From assembly GCF_014274465.1 (NCBI RefSeq), contig NZ_CP060394.1, positions 62,001 through 126,000 on the forward strand: a DNA stretch of 64,000 bases, written 5' to 3'. The translations under genes and the position numbers were made by a program. Source of the stretch: Alloacidobacterium dinghuense. GTDB lineage: Bacteria; Acidobacteriota; Terriglobia; Terriglobales; Acidobacteriaceae. Positions 53,247 through 62,243 of the stretch are shown here, in pieces (position 1 is the first letter of the stretch; every line of letters begins with the position of its first letter). The notes beneath the pieces are model-generated. The model was not told the DNA's origin. It ran no database searches and saw only the letters and a list, made by a program, of their open reading frames with translations.

Positions 53247-53594
53247 ATGCCTTCATCCACTCCAAGGCGCCCCGATATTCCGCGCAACCTCAAGCCGTAT
53301 TTTCTTTGTCTGCTAAAAAAGGGTCCACGATGGAACATTACTGAGGGCAATGAAGACCTAATGCCGCGGTATCTCGCTTTTCTTCGTCGTGAAACGGAAG
53401 CCCGACGGATTCTCTTCGCGGGACCAATTACAGACGGCGGCGAACTTGTCGCCATGGTCATTCTGGAGGCGCCAAACGCCGAAGAAGCGAACGCAGTAGC
53501 CAATGCCAACCCCAGCGTCGAATCAGGGCATTTCATTACAGAGCTTCATCCTTGCCTCTTGCCAACGCTTGATACCTTCAAAGTGGAATATTGA
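53247..53594 (+). CDS. YCII-related domain protein
   Basis: The 115-residue protein shows a YCII-like ferredoxin fold (PYFLCLLKKGPRWN, RYLAFLRRETEARRILFAGPITDGGELVAMVILE). YCII proteins are small enzymes or dimers of mostly unknown activity, sometimes dehydrochlorinases. It is divergent from pstS and followed by a hairpin shared with the convergent rho gene. The function is not assigned. Confidence 0.72.
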   Translation: MPSSTPRRPDIPRNLKPYFLCLLKKGPRWNITEGNEDLMPRYLAFLRRETEARRILFAGPITDGGELVAMVILEAPNAEEANAVANANPSVESGHFITELHPCLLPTLDTFKVEY

Positions 53595-53664
53595 CATATC
53601 CCTGGAAGGGGCAGCGGGCAGCCAAGCTCTTAGAAAAATTGAAGTTTATTCGCATATAAGTGGA

Positions 53665-53690
53665 AAGGGCGCGCTATCAGGCGCGCCCTT
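53665..53690. terminator. GC-rich hairpin terminator
   Basis: GGGCGCGC (53667-53674) pairs with GCGCGCCC (53681-53688) and is extended by AA/TT. It separates the convergent YCII and rho genes. The T-run afterwards (ccgttcacttttat) is weak, so termination may be partial. Confidence 0.55.
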
Positions 53691-53709
53691 CCGTTCACTT
53701 TTATCCAGT

Positions 53710-54960
<1,251 letters not shown>

Positions 54961-55076
54961 TGTCACCTGCGGTGGGTAGGTTGTTTAGGGAGGCCGTTCT
55001 TGAATGGAAGGAATCTCTGGTATGGCAGAATGTTTCAGTTTTTACTGAGGGGAGGGCCTGCACAGCAGGCCGCGGC

Positions 55077-55298
55077 TTACGCTGCGCGGCGCTGCTGCTG
55101 AACCTTTGCCTTCTCTTCAACGATGGGGGTGACCGCTACCGGGTTCTGGTAACGGAAGCGAGCCATAACTTCATTCGTAGTGTCCTGCACACGCGTATTC
55201 GGCTTGTGCAGCTTACGGGTCGCTTTGGAAGCCAGCTGACACAGCTGGTAGCGATTGGAAACGTGGGTCAATGCCCCATAAATCAGATCAGAACGCAT
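55077..55298 (-). CDS. rpoZ: DNA-directed RNA polymerase omega subunit
   Basis: The 73-residue omega subunit aids RNA polymerase assembly and binds ppGpp in related bacteria. The signature is NRYQLCQLASKATRKLH. ATG 55298 has GGAG 7 bases upstream. It lies upstream of rho on the same strand, so the two may be transcribed together. Confidence 0.88.
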   Translation of the reverse strand: MRSDLIYGALTHVSNRYQLCQLASKATRKLHKPNTRVQDTTNEVMARFRYQNPVAVTPIVEEKAKVQQQRRAA

Positions 55299-55861
55299 TG
55301 TATTTCTCCTTCATTCATAAACAGTTCCACGATCCTTCGCGCTCATAAATCCGGCCGTAGATCGTCGGTCATCGAAACGCCCTGAATTAGGGTTGATTTC
55401 GTTCCGCTTTCCTTAGGAATCTCATCTCTTAAGACGCAACCACCTGCGACTTAGATCAATTTTTTTAACCTAATTTTTCAGCTTTTTTGTGGAGCGGTAT
55501 CGTTTCCACTCCACGTTTACAACAAAATCTGCTGAGTTTCAGGCGCAAACGCCTTCTCCCGCGTGGCGACATGACACATTAAGCCGCCCCGAGGGCCAAA
55601 ACCAAAACAACTGCTTGGATCTGGGATGAAAAAGATTACGGCAGAGTACGAAACTGAGTTAGAGCATCACTTCCAACACTTCTTCATCGAATCAGCACTT
55701 TTGAAGTTAAATCCGATGTACCAGAAGGTCAACATTTTTTTTCATAGATTTTCGGGGTCCGTCCTCCATTAATTGGTAGAAATTCTCGTCCTGATGATTC
55801 AAATCGGCCTCGCCCTGTGGACAAAGGATCAGGCGTTCGCTTGATCCCTGTTGTCTTTTCG
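55299..55861. other. long intergenic region, no convincing gene
   Basis: This 563-base region separates rpoZ from the isoaspartyl peptidase gene; it is the upstream region of rpoZ. It contains T-rich and AT-rich patches. GTGGAG/CTCCAC arms occur near 55492-55517 around a 14-base loop without a U-tract. A 48-codon frame from 55626 lacks a good ribosome site. No RNA gene was recognised. Confidence 0.5.
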
Positions 55862-56926
55862 TTACTTTTCGTCTTTGTACATGCCAATCTCAGCTTTTCC
55901 GCCTTCGGAGATGCGAGCGCGGTACATGCCGGGGGAGTTGAAGCTCCAGACCATGTCGCCTTTGGTGTCGATGGCGATGATGCCGCCGTCTCCCTTCAGA
56001 TCAGTAAGTTGGTGCTGGATGACATCGTCGGCGGCTTCCTGAAGACCCATGCCTTTGTACTGGACCAGGGCGCAGATGGTCCGGGCGACGGTGAGGCGGA
56101 TGAAGTATTCGCCGGTTCCCGTGCCGGAGACGGCGCAGGAGCTGTTGTCGGCGTAGGTTCCGGCACCGATGATGGGCGAGTCGCCGACGCGTCCCCACAT
56201 CTTGGCGGTCAGGCCTCCGGTTGAAGTTCCGGCGGCGATATTGCCTTGCTTGTCGAGGGCGACGACGCCGACGGTGCCGAACTTGTGGGCATCAGGCGAT
56301 TCGACGGGGAACATCAGGTCGGCGCTGGGTTTTCCAATTGCGGCGGGCGGCGCTCCGGCAGGTCGTGGGGGGATCGGCTTGCCCTCTTTTTTCAGTTCCT
56401 CGACCAGTTGTTGCCAGCGGCGCTCGGTGAAGAAGAAGCTGGGATCGACCATCTCCAGGCCATTTGAGGCTGCGAATTCGTCGGCGGGGGAGCCGATGAG
56501 CATGACGTGCTTCGACTTTTCCATCACGGTGCGGGCGAGCGTGATGGGGTGGCGCGTGTGGGTGACATCGGCGACGGCTCCGGCCTTGAGGTTCGACCCA
56601 TCCATGATGGCGGCGTCGAGTTCGTTCTTTCCGGCTGCGCTGAAGACTGCTCCGCGACCTGCGTTGAAGAGCGGGTCATCTTCCATGTAGCGGATGGCTG
56701 CTTCGATCGCGTCGAGTGCTGAACCACCCTTGTCGAGCGTGTCGGCGGCTTTCTGAATTGCTGTTTCGAGATCTGCGCGGTAGGCGGCCTCAGTCTTCGG
56801 GTCCATGTTCTTGCGCTCGATGACGCCTGCCCCTCCGTGGAGGACTACTGCCCATTTATGGGTCTGCTGGGCGGTCGCGGTAAGGGCTAAGAGACAGGAG
56901 CAGATAAGAAAGGCTGGCTCGCGCAT
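55862..56926 (-). CDS. isoaspartyl peptidase/L-asparaginase, exported
   Basis: The 354-residue Ntn-hydrolase has a signal peptide (MREPAFLICSCLLALTATA, cleaved near QQTH), then HGGAGVI and the expected autocleavage and nucleophile Thr in GTVGVVALDKQGNIAAGTST. It removes beta-aspartyl residues or hydrolyses asparagine. GRVGDSPIIGAGTYADN follows, the substrate loop of the family. ATG 56926 or 56935 is possible. Autocleavage to alpha and beta subunits is expected from the family. Confidence 0.9.
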   Translation of the reverse strand: MREPAFLICSCLLALTATAQQTHKWAVVLHGGAGVIERKNMDPKTEAAYRADLETAIQKAADTLDKGGSALDAIEAAIRYMEDDPLFNAGRGAVFSAAGKNELDAAIMDGSNLKAGAVADVTHTRHPITLARTVMEKSKHVMLIGSPADEFAASNGLEMVDPSFFFTERRWQQLVEELKKEGKPIPPRPAGAPPAAIGKPSADLMFPVESPDAHKFGTVGVVALDKQGNIAAGTSTGGLTAKMWGRVGDSPIIGAGTYADNSSCAVSGTGTGEYFIRLTVARTICALVQYKGMGLQEAADDVIQHQLTDLKGDGGIIAIDTKGDMVWSFNSPGMYRARISEGGKAEIGMYKDEK

Positions 56927-57104
56927 GGTGGCCATGATACATGGCTTGAGCCCGATCCTCTGTGCAGATTCCGGAGCTGGCACACCTACCCCCATCCGTA
57001 AATTCATGGAAATAAACGGGATTATTGGAGATGGCGCTATCTATTTGAATTCACTTGGTTTGTGCGTATTTATCTGATTCTTAAATAGTTGCTGGCGAAA
57101 TAGG

Positions 57105-57133
57105 AAAGCCCGCCCAGACAAAGGCGGGTCTTT
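57105..57133. terminator. terminator-like hairpin
   Basis: AAAGCCCGCC (57105-57114) pairs with GGCGGG-T-CTTT (57123-57133) with one bulged T, and further T residues follow on the plus strand. No gene reads into it clearly on that strand, so it may be a relic or a repeat relative of 22260-22283. Confidence 0.45.
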
Positions 57134-57290
57134 CTTGGCTTCTATTTCTATTATAGCTGGCTGGCACAGGAAACACGCCAAATTGAAGGGCGGATTTTCC
57201 TCTTTGGAATGAGTTGGTTAGGGAAATCCAAGCAGTTTTTTCGCTTGACAAGGCATTCTCTGGGATCAGTCCAGCGGAAGGCTATGCATG

Positions 57291-57347
57291 CCGACATCCG
57301 CTCATCCTGCCCCTTAAGAGGGGGCAGGATGGCAGGCGGTATGTCGG
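57291..57347. repeat. 57-base imperfect palindrome
   Basis: CATCCTGCCCC (57303-57313) pairs perfectly with GGGGCAGGATG (57321-57331), and outer CCGACAT (57291-57297) pairs with ATGTCGG (57341-57347). No U-tract follows on either strand. It lies just beyond the beta-propeller stop and could stabilise the mRNA end. Confidence 0.6.
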
Positions 57348-57358
57348 ATCAGGGATGT

Positions 57359-58444
57359 TTAGCGGTCATCGTGGTCGTGCCGGTCTTCGCACTCTTCTTC
57401 GCGCTCTTCTCTTTCGTCGCTGCGGGTTTTCACGAAGCCCATTCCGTGGGGGCTTTGCAGTCCGCTAACAATGGGGGTCAGCCCGCCGAAGTTGAGATCG
57501 AGGATTCCGACAAAGCCTACGGTTGCGCCCGAGGCGTCTGGAGCACCTACTGCAGCCGTGTATGGCGTGCCGGGAGCGAATTCAGATTTGCGAATCTTGT
57601 AGACGATGTTCGCCGGGGTGTCGCTTACCAGGATGAAGCCATCATCGGAGGGGATGAATAGAGTGTCATCGGCCTGCGGAGTGCCAAATGGCGAGCTGAG
57701 GGGAATGAGAAATGCGCTCTGATTGTCTTTTCCGGGTCTGTGGACGAGGACCAGCTCGGAGTCTCCCTGACTGTCGAGGAGAAGGTCGTTTCCAGGGGTC
57801 AGGGTCATTGAATCCGGGTCCTGAAGATTGAGCTTTACCGGGTCGCCGGTGACTACGTCTGTTGCGGTTGCATCGCCCTCAAGTACCGGCGTGACATCGA
57901 TGGTGCTGCCGGTGATTTTGGCCTTCACGATGGCTGGAAAGGTATTCGGATTGTGGGCCGGATTCGAGGCGCTGAAGTAAGCCTCGCCGTTGCGGAAGGT
58001 GATGTCATCGTATCCACCGCCTGCAGTCGGAGGCGCAGCGAAAGTGTAAAGCTTCTGTTCCTGTGTTTCGGGGTCGATGATGACGAGGTTCGGGTTGGCG
58101 TCCTCGTTCTGCATGGCCCAGAGCTTTCCGGTATAGGGATCGACCTTCAGACCGTCATTGTGGCCGACGACGGTATAGATATGAACGATGCGGCCGTCTT
58201 TGGTGTACTCGATGATCTGGTTTGATTTACCGTCGGCGCCGGTGGGGTCGTTACCATCTCCGTAGCCGATGAAGATGTGATCGCGAAGAATTGCGATGGA
58301 GTCGGGCGCGGTGTATTTGCCTTTAACGCCCTTTGCGAAGACGCTGATGGAATAACCCTTCTCCACCTTGGGAGATTGGGCTGAGGCTGGAATGATGGAA
58401 GCGGCAAGCAGAAGTGCCGACGTGAGAGGGATGCACTGTTTCAT
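57359..58444 (-). CDS. secreted beta-propeller protein with charged tail
   Basis: The 361-residue protein has a signal peptide (MKQCIPLTSALLLAASIIPA) and repeats of an SMP-30/NHL-like propeller (DHIFIGYGDGND, GKLWAMQNED, LLLDSQGDSELVLVHRP, GFILVSDTPANIVYKIRK). The last residues form an acidic and His-rich tail (DEREEREEECEDRHDHDDR). GGAGG with 4 bases to ATG 58444 makes the start firm. Function is unknown; it may bind ligands or metals. No catalytic residues are assigned. Confidence 0.76.
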   Translation of the reverse strand: MKQCIPLTSALLLAASIIPASAQSPKVEKGYSISVFAKGVKGKYTAPDSIAILRDHIFIGYGDGNDPTGADGKSNQIIEYTKDGRIVHIYTVVGHNDGLKVDPYTGKLWAMQNEDANPNLVIIDPETQEQKLYTFAAPPTAGGGYDDITFRNGEAYFSASNPAHNPNTFPAIVKAKITGSTIDVTPVLEGDATATDVVTGDPVKLNLQDPDSMTLTPGNDLLLDSQGDSELVLVHRPGKDNQSAFLIPLSSPFGTPQADDTLFIPSDDGFILVSDTPANIVYKIRKSEFAPGTPYTAAVGAPDASGATVGFVGILDLNFGGLTPIVSGLQSPHGMGFVKTRSDEREEREEECEDRHDHDDR

Positions 58445-58631
58445 ACGACCTCCAGATTTGTGGTGAAGGGGGTGGGATTTTGAGCGACGAACCGAATGCG
58501 CAATCAGGCTATGCGACTAGATGCAAGCGAAAGTTATGGCTGTATGAATTTATTGTGTCGCGCGCAGGTATTCTGAGAATCGAGGGGGAAGGTTCAGTGT
58601 GGTGGCGCCTAACATTCAAGTTTGGGACGCG

Positions 58632-58967
58632 TTATCCTTCGCCGACGCTGCAGTGTCCGCCTTCGGAATCGATGAACTGGGCGAGTGTGCCGCCGAAGTC
58701 CTGTTTTGTGGGCGGCATGCTGAACTGCACTCCTTTGGCGCGCATCTCTTCGTAGAACTTTTCGAGGTCGGGCGTGCCGAAGCCCAGTTCCACCGATCCA
58801 GGAGGGTTCTTCTCGGATGCCGGATGCAGTCCGAGCGTGGTTTCGCCTGTGGCGAATTCACTCCAGCCGGGGGATTGGAATTTCAGGGGCAGACCCAGGG
58901 TGTCGCGGTAGAACTTCACGGCGCGATCCATGTCGCCGACGAATTTGATGACGTAGCCGAGTTTCAT
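58632..58967 (-). CDS. VOC-family protein (glyoxalase/dioxygenase-like)
   Basis: The 111-residue protein shows one vicinal-oxygen-chelate module pair (MKLGYVIKFVGDMDRAVKFYRDTLGL, WSEFATGETTLGLHP, LAQFIDSEGGHCSVGEG). Metal ligands are partly as expected (a His and Glu in strands), so metal-dependent catalysis is possible but not assured. AGGAGG 5 bases upstream of ATG 58967 decides the start. The substrate is unknown. Confidence 0.85.
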   Translation of the reverse strand: MKLGYVIKFVGDMDRAVKFYRDTLGLPLKFQSPGWSEFATGETTLGLHPASEKNPPGSVELGFGTPDLEKFYEEMRAKGVQFSMPPTKQDFGGTLAQFIDSEGGHCSVGEG

Positions 58968-59100
58968 TGGTGCCTCCTGGGCGGGAGAATAGCGCGGTGG
59001 AACCGCCCCGCTCAAGCCAAAAGAGGCTTGAATGGGTGCGCTGCCTCATCGCGCTGCGGAGCAGCGTGCTCTTCTGTGATATCAGCGAAAACTGGAATGG

Positions 59101-60054
59101 CTATACAAAAAATGGCGCGGGAGGGTGTTGGACCAGAGCACCCACCTCTGAGGTCCACACCACCGCTCCATCTCGACGTATGTAGCTATAGGTTTTTCCT
59201 CGACGCACAATTGCCAGATCGCCGAAAAATCGGAAACATCTGTCGAAGGTTGGCTCAATCAGCCAGCGCCCTTCGGGGGATATGAAACCCGCTTTACCAT
59301 CGGTGTTCGCTGGCGCCATTCCTCCATCGAGCCGATCAAGTTTGTCGAATCTGCACTCGACAACCTGCCTGCCATCAGTATCGATAAGGCCCCATCTCCC
59401 ACCTTGTTGAACACAAGCGCGCCCCTCAACAAAAGGCCTCGCGTCTTCATACTCAGGCTTCACAACGAAGATACCTTCACGGTTGATGAATCCCCAACGT
59501 CCATCCATTTGAACGCCCGCCATGCCGTTGCTAAACCCGGTTGCTCGCTTACCCTCAAACACGGCCGGGATTCTTAATCTTCCAACGGTATCGATATAGC
59601 CCCAGCGGTCATCGATACAAACAGCTGCCAACCCTTCCCAGAAACGACGGCATGGCCGAAACTCTGGAGGGATCACAAAATTTCCTGTTAAATCAATAAA
59701 ACCAAAATTTTCGCCATCTCTTGATACAAACGCGAGACCTTCTGAGAACTCACTAGCAACTAGAAATTGCGGCTCGATCAACCAGTCGCCGCCATGGTTT
59801 ATATACCCGCCATTGATCGCGCAAATGCCGTTGTGAAATCTGGACAGACCTTCAAAGCGAAAGGGAATCTCCACCCGCCCCCAACGATCGATAAATCCGC
59901 TTCTGCCTTCTCCATCAACAACTGCTGCTACTCCCTCAAAAAAATGAGCGCACCCTAAATACGAAGGCGGAATTGCCACTTCACCATAGCTATTGATGTA
60001 CCCGCACAGATCTTCTGCCGAATTGGGGATTGGTACGGAAATCGGGTAAAGCAT
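59101..60054 (-). CDS. WG-repeat protein
   Basis: The 317-residue protein is built of about seven repeats of the WG type, such as GYINSYGEVAIPPSYLG, GFIDRWGRVEIPFRFEG, GFIDLTGNFVIPPEF, WGYIDTVGRLRIPAVFEG and WGFINREGIFVVKPEYED. There is no signal peptide. WG-repeat proteins are widespread with few functions assigned; they are often secreted or cytosolic binding modules. ATG 60054 has AAGAGAG upstream. Confidence 0.85.
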   Translation of the reverse strand: MLYPISVPIPNSAEDLCGYINSYGEVAIPPSYLGCAHFFEGVAAVVDGEGRSGFIDRWGRVEIPFRFEGLSRFHNGICAINGGYINHGGDWLIEPQFLVASEFSEGLAFVSRDGENFGFIDLTGNFVIPPEFRPCRRFWEGLAAVCIDDRWGYIDTVGRLRIPAVFEGKRATGFSNGMAGVQMDGRWGFINREGIFVVKPEYEDARPFVEGRACVQQGGRWGLIDTDGRQVVECRFDKLDRLDGGMAPANTDGKAGFISPEGRWLIEPTFDRCFRFFGDLAIVRRGKTYSYIRRDGAVVWTSEVGALVQHPPAPFFV

Positions 60055-60119
60055 TTGCTCTCTTGGGTTCCTCCAGAAAGTTTGCGACGAGCTTCGACCT
60101 CGTTCCATCCAACCGCACT

Positions 60120-60205
60120 TCTAGGATAACGAGACTTGGCGGGATATCGGTGGGGAACAGCAGGTCCTTCGCTACGCTCAGGATGACAACCTTCTGATCG
60201 TGGTT
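60120..60205. repeat. dispersed repeat with GTCCT/AGGAT palindrome
   Basis: AGGTCCTTCGC (60162-60172) is nearly complemented by GCTCAGGATGAC (60176-60187) around a short loop. The minus-strand reading gives the peptide VVILSVAKDLL, which I recognise as a recurrent product of a dispersed intergenic repeat in many genomes, not a gene. The genome-wide copy number is unchecked. Confidence 0.55.
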
Positions 60206-60290
60206 TTGCAGTGAATAAATTTCAGCCAGGGATCGAAGATTCATCGCGGAAGTCGGGCTTGCGTGCTAAGCTCCTCGGCGGAGATTTTTT

Positions 60291-60701
60291 ATGGCGGAAG
60301 ATGCGAAGGGTTTGGCTCGGCGGTGGTTTGAAGAGGTCTGGAACAAGAAGCGTGAGGAAGCGATTTCGGAGATGTTTGCGGAGGGCAGGGAAGCGCGCGG
60401 TTTGCCTGAGCCTGACTCCGTCATTCGGGGACCGGAGGAATTCAAGAAGTTTTATCGCGTTATGGTCCAGACGTTTCCCGATCTGCACGTCGATCTGGAT
60501 GACCTGATCGAAGAGGGCGATCGAGTTGCTGTTCGCTGGACGGCGACGATGACCCATCTTGGGGATGGTCTGGGTTATGCGCCGACTAAGAAAGCGCTGA
60601 CGCTGGTTGGGGCGTCGTTTCTTCGCTGCGAGGATGGGAAGATTGTCGAGGGGGTGAATTTTATGGACTTTACTCGGTTGATTGGTGAGTTGAAGAAATA
60701 G
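60291..60701 (+). CDS. SnoaL-like ester cyclase/NTF2-fold protein
   Basis: The 136-residue protein has the SnoaL-like pattern (ARRWFEEVWNKKREEAISEMF, FKKFYRVMVQTFPDLHVDLDDLIEEGDRVAVRWTATMTH, FLRCEDGKIVEGVNFMDFTRLIGEL). Such proteins act as small cyclases or bind hydrophobic ligands; the role here is unknown. GGAG precedes ATG 60291. It is followed by a run of palindromic intergenic sequence. Confidence 0.78.
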   Translation: MAEDAKGLARRWFEEVWNKKREEAISEMFAEGREARGLPEPDSVIRGPEEFKKFYRVMVQTFPDLHVDLDDLIEEGDRVAVRWTATMTHLGDGLGYAPTKKALTLVGASFLRCEDGKIVEGVNFMDFTRLIGELKK

Positions 60702-60727
60702 TCGAACCCCATGTGCTGCTTTTTCTG

Positions 60728-60843
60728 GGTGGCGAACTCCGGGGTTTGCCACCAGGTGAAGTGCTCAATTTTCAAGTCTGGGCTGGAATCCTTGCTTTCC
60801 CACCCTATCACCAACTACGCGATAGGATGGGGCACCCTTTTTC
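60728..60843 (+). repeat. intergenic hairpins, possible terminator
   Basis: GGTGGC (60728-60733) pairs with GCCACC (60748-60753). A second stem, CCCACCCTATC (60799-60809) with GATAGGATGGGG (60821-60832), has one mismatch and is followed by a CACCCTTTTT run. The second resembles dispersed acidobacterial CCCACCCT..GGGTGGGGCACC repeats from memory, and could terminate the gene ending at 60701. Confidence 0.5.
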
Positions 60844-60921
60844 GTGCTACTGCTTAGAAAAAGCAGATCCTTCACCTTCCCCTTCGTTATTACTCAGGGT
60901 CAGCGTCAGGATGACATCGGT

Positions 60922-62136
60922 TTACTGCGGGGTGATGATGCCTCCTACGGGGACGCGCTCGGGGAGTTTGGTGCTGTTGGGGCGGGTTACTCCCATGGCT
61001 TCGGCGATCATGTCCACATATTTGAGGCCAGCTCCGGTGTTGAAGATGACGACCTTGTCGCGGGGCTTGAGGAAGCCGTTTTCGATGAGGTGGTCGTAGG
61101 CGGCGGTGGCGGCTGCTCCTTCGGGTGAGAGCAGGAGGCCTTCGTCGCGGGACCAGTCCAGGAGTGAATCCAGGATTGTTTCGTCGGGGATGTCGACGAC
61201 GGTGCCCCCGGACTGGCGGACGATGTCGAGGATGATGTAGTCGCCGTAGGGCTTGGGGACGCGCAGGCCGGCGGCGAAGGTGGAGGCGTTTTCGAACATC
61301 TGCGAGGTGTTGGCGCCTTCCTTGTATGCCTTCGCAACGGGCGCGCAGCCGCTGGCCTGGATGGCGATCATCTTCGGCCGTTTTCCGGTGACCCAGCCGA
61401 GTTGTTCCATTTCCTCGAAAGCTTTCCACATGCCGATGAGGCCGACGCCTCCGCCGGTGGGATAGAAGACGGCGTCGGGGTAGGTCCAGTTCAATTGTTC
61501 GACGAGTTCATAACCCATCGTTTTTTTGCCTTCGACGCGGAAGGGTTCTTTGAGGGTGGAGATGTCGAACCAGCCTTCCTTTTCTTTGCGCTCGTTGACG
61601 ATGCGGGCGCAGTCGGAGATGAGGCCGTCGACCAGGGTTACGTTGGCTCCATAGGCGACGCCTTCGAGGTAGTTGGCGAAGGGCACGTCTTTGGGCATGA
61701 AGATGTGGGCTTCGATTCCGGCGGCTGCGGCGTAGGCGGCGAGTGCGCCGGCGGCGTTCCCGGCGGAAGGTGCGGCCAGTTTTTTGAGGCCGTAGTGTCG
61801 GGCCATGGAGACGGCCATGGACATGCCGCGCGCTTTGAAGGTGCCGGTGGGGTTGGTGGCTTCTTCTTTGAGGAAGATGTTTGGGTTGCGGCGGCTGGGG
61901 AGTATCGGGGTCCAACCTTCGCCGAGCGTCACTGGACTCACGTCGGGCAGGACGCTGGCGTAGCGCCACATGCTTTGCGAGCCGCCGGGCTCGGGGCGAG
62001 TGGCGGTCTTCTTCAGAGCTTCCGTGTCATAGCGGACGTAGAGCGCTCCTGCACATTTGGGGCAAACGGTCTCGTATTTGTTGGCTGAGATTTGATTTTG
62101 GCAGCGGGAGCATTCCAGGTACGCAATTGCGGGCAT
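60922..62136 (-). CDS. thrC: threonine synthase
   Basis: The 404-residue PLP enzyme converts O-phosphohomoserine to threonine. It has an N-terminal zinc ribbon (Cys9, Cys12, Cys25, Cys28) followed by fold-type II PLP motifs: NPTGTFKARG with the Schiff-base lysine, SAGNAAGALAAYAAAAG, and YPTGGGVGLIGMWKAF. The zinc-ribbon form is one of the known branches of ThrC. It uses the homoserine made from the same aspartate semialdehyde as the lysine genes at 32-37 kb. No thrA/B neighbour is present. Confidence 0.92.
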   Translation of the reverse strand: MPAIAYLECSRCQNQISANKYETVCPKCAGALYVRYDTEALKKTATRPEPGGSQSMWRYASVLPDVSPVTLGEGWTPILPSRRNPNIFLKEEATNPTGTFKARGMSMAVSMARHYGLKKLAAPSAGNAAGALAAYAAAAGIEAHIFMPKDVPFANYLEGVAYGANVTLVDGLISDCARIVNERKEKEGWFDISTLKEPFRVEGKKTMGYELVEQLNWTYPDAVFYPTGGGVGLIGMWKAFEEMEQLGWVTGKRPKMIAIQASGCAPVAKAYKEGANTSQMFENASTFAAGLRVPKPYGDYIILDIVRQSGGTVVDIPDETILDSLLDWSRDEGLLLSPEGAAATAAYDHLIENGFLKPRDKVVIFNTGAGLKYVDMIAEAMGVTRPNSTKLPERVPVGGIITPQ

Positions 62137-62243
62137 GAATTCAGAGTAAATGAAGACTTTGATTTGTTATCGATGGGGGCGCAGGCACTTCCGGATCGAT
62201 GGCTGCTGCTGTTCGCGTGGCCTCGATCCGAGTGTAGAGGTGG

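Larger units (their letters stand above)
57008..57358. other. intergenic region with two hairpins
   Basis: This is a 351-base region with no supported gene. It contains the GCCCGCC/GGCGGG hairpin at 57105-57133, similar to that at 22260, and the long hairpin at 57291-57347. It is upstream of the peptidase gene and downstream of the beta-propeller gene. Confidence 0.55.

Noticed and set aside
55626-55772. A 48-codon frame (MKKITAEYETELEHHF...) in the rpoZ upstream region
   Set aside because: It has no good ribosome site and no recognised motif, and coding character is weak.
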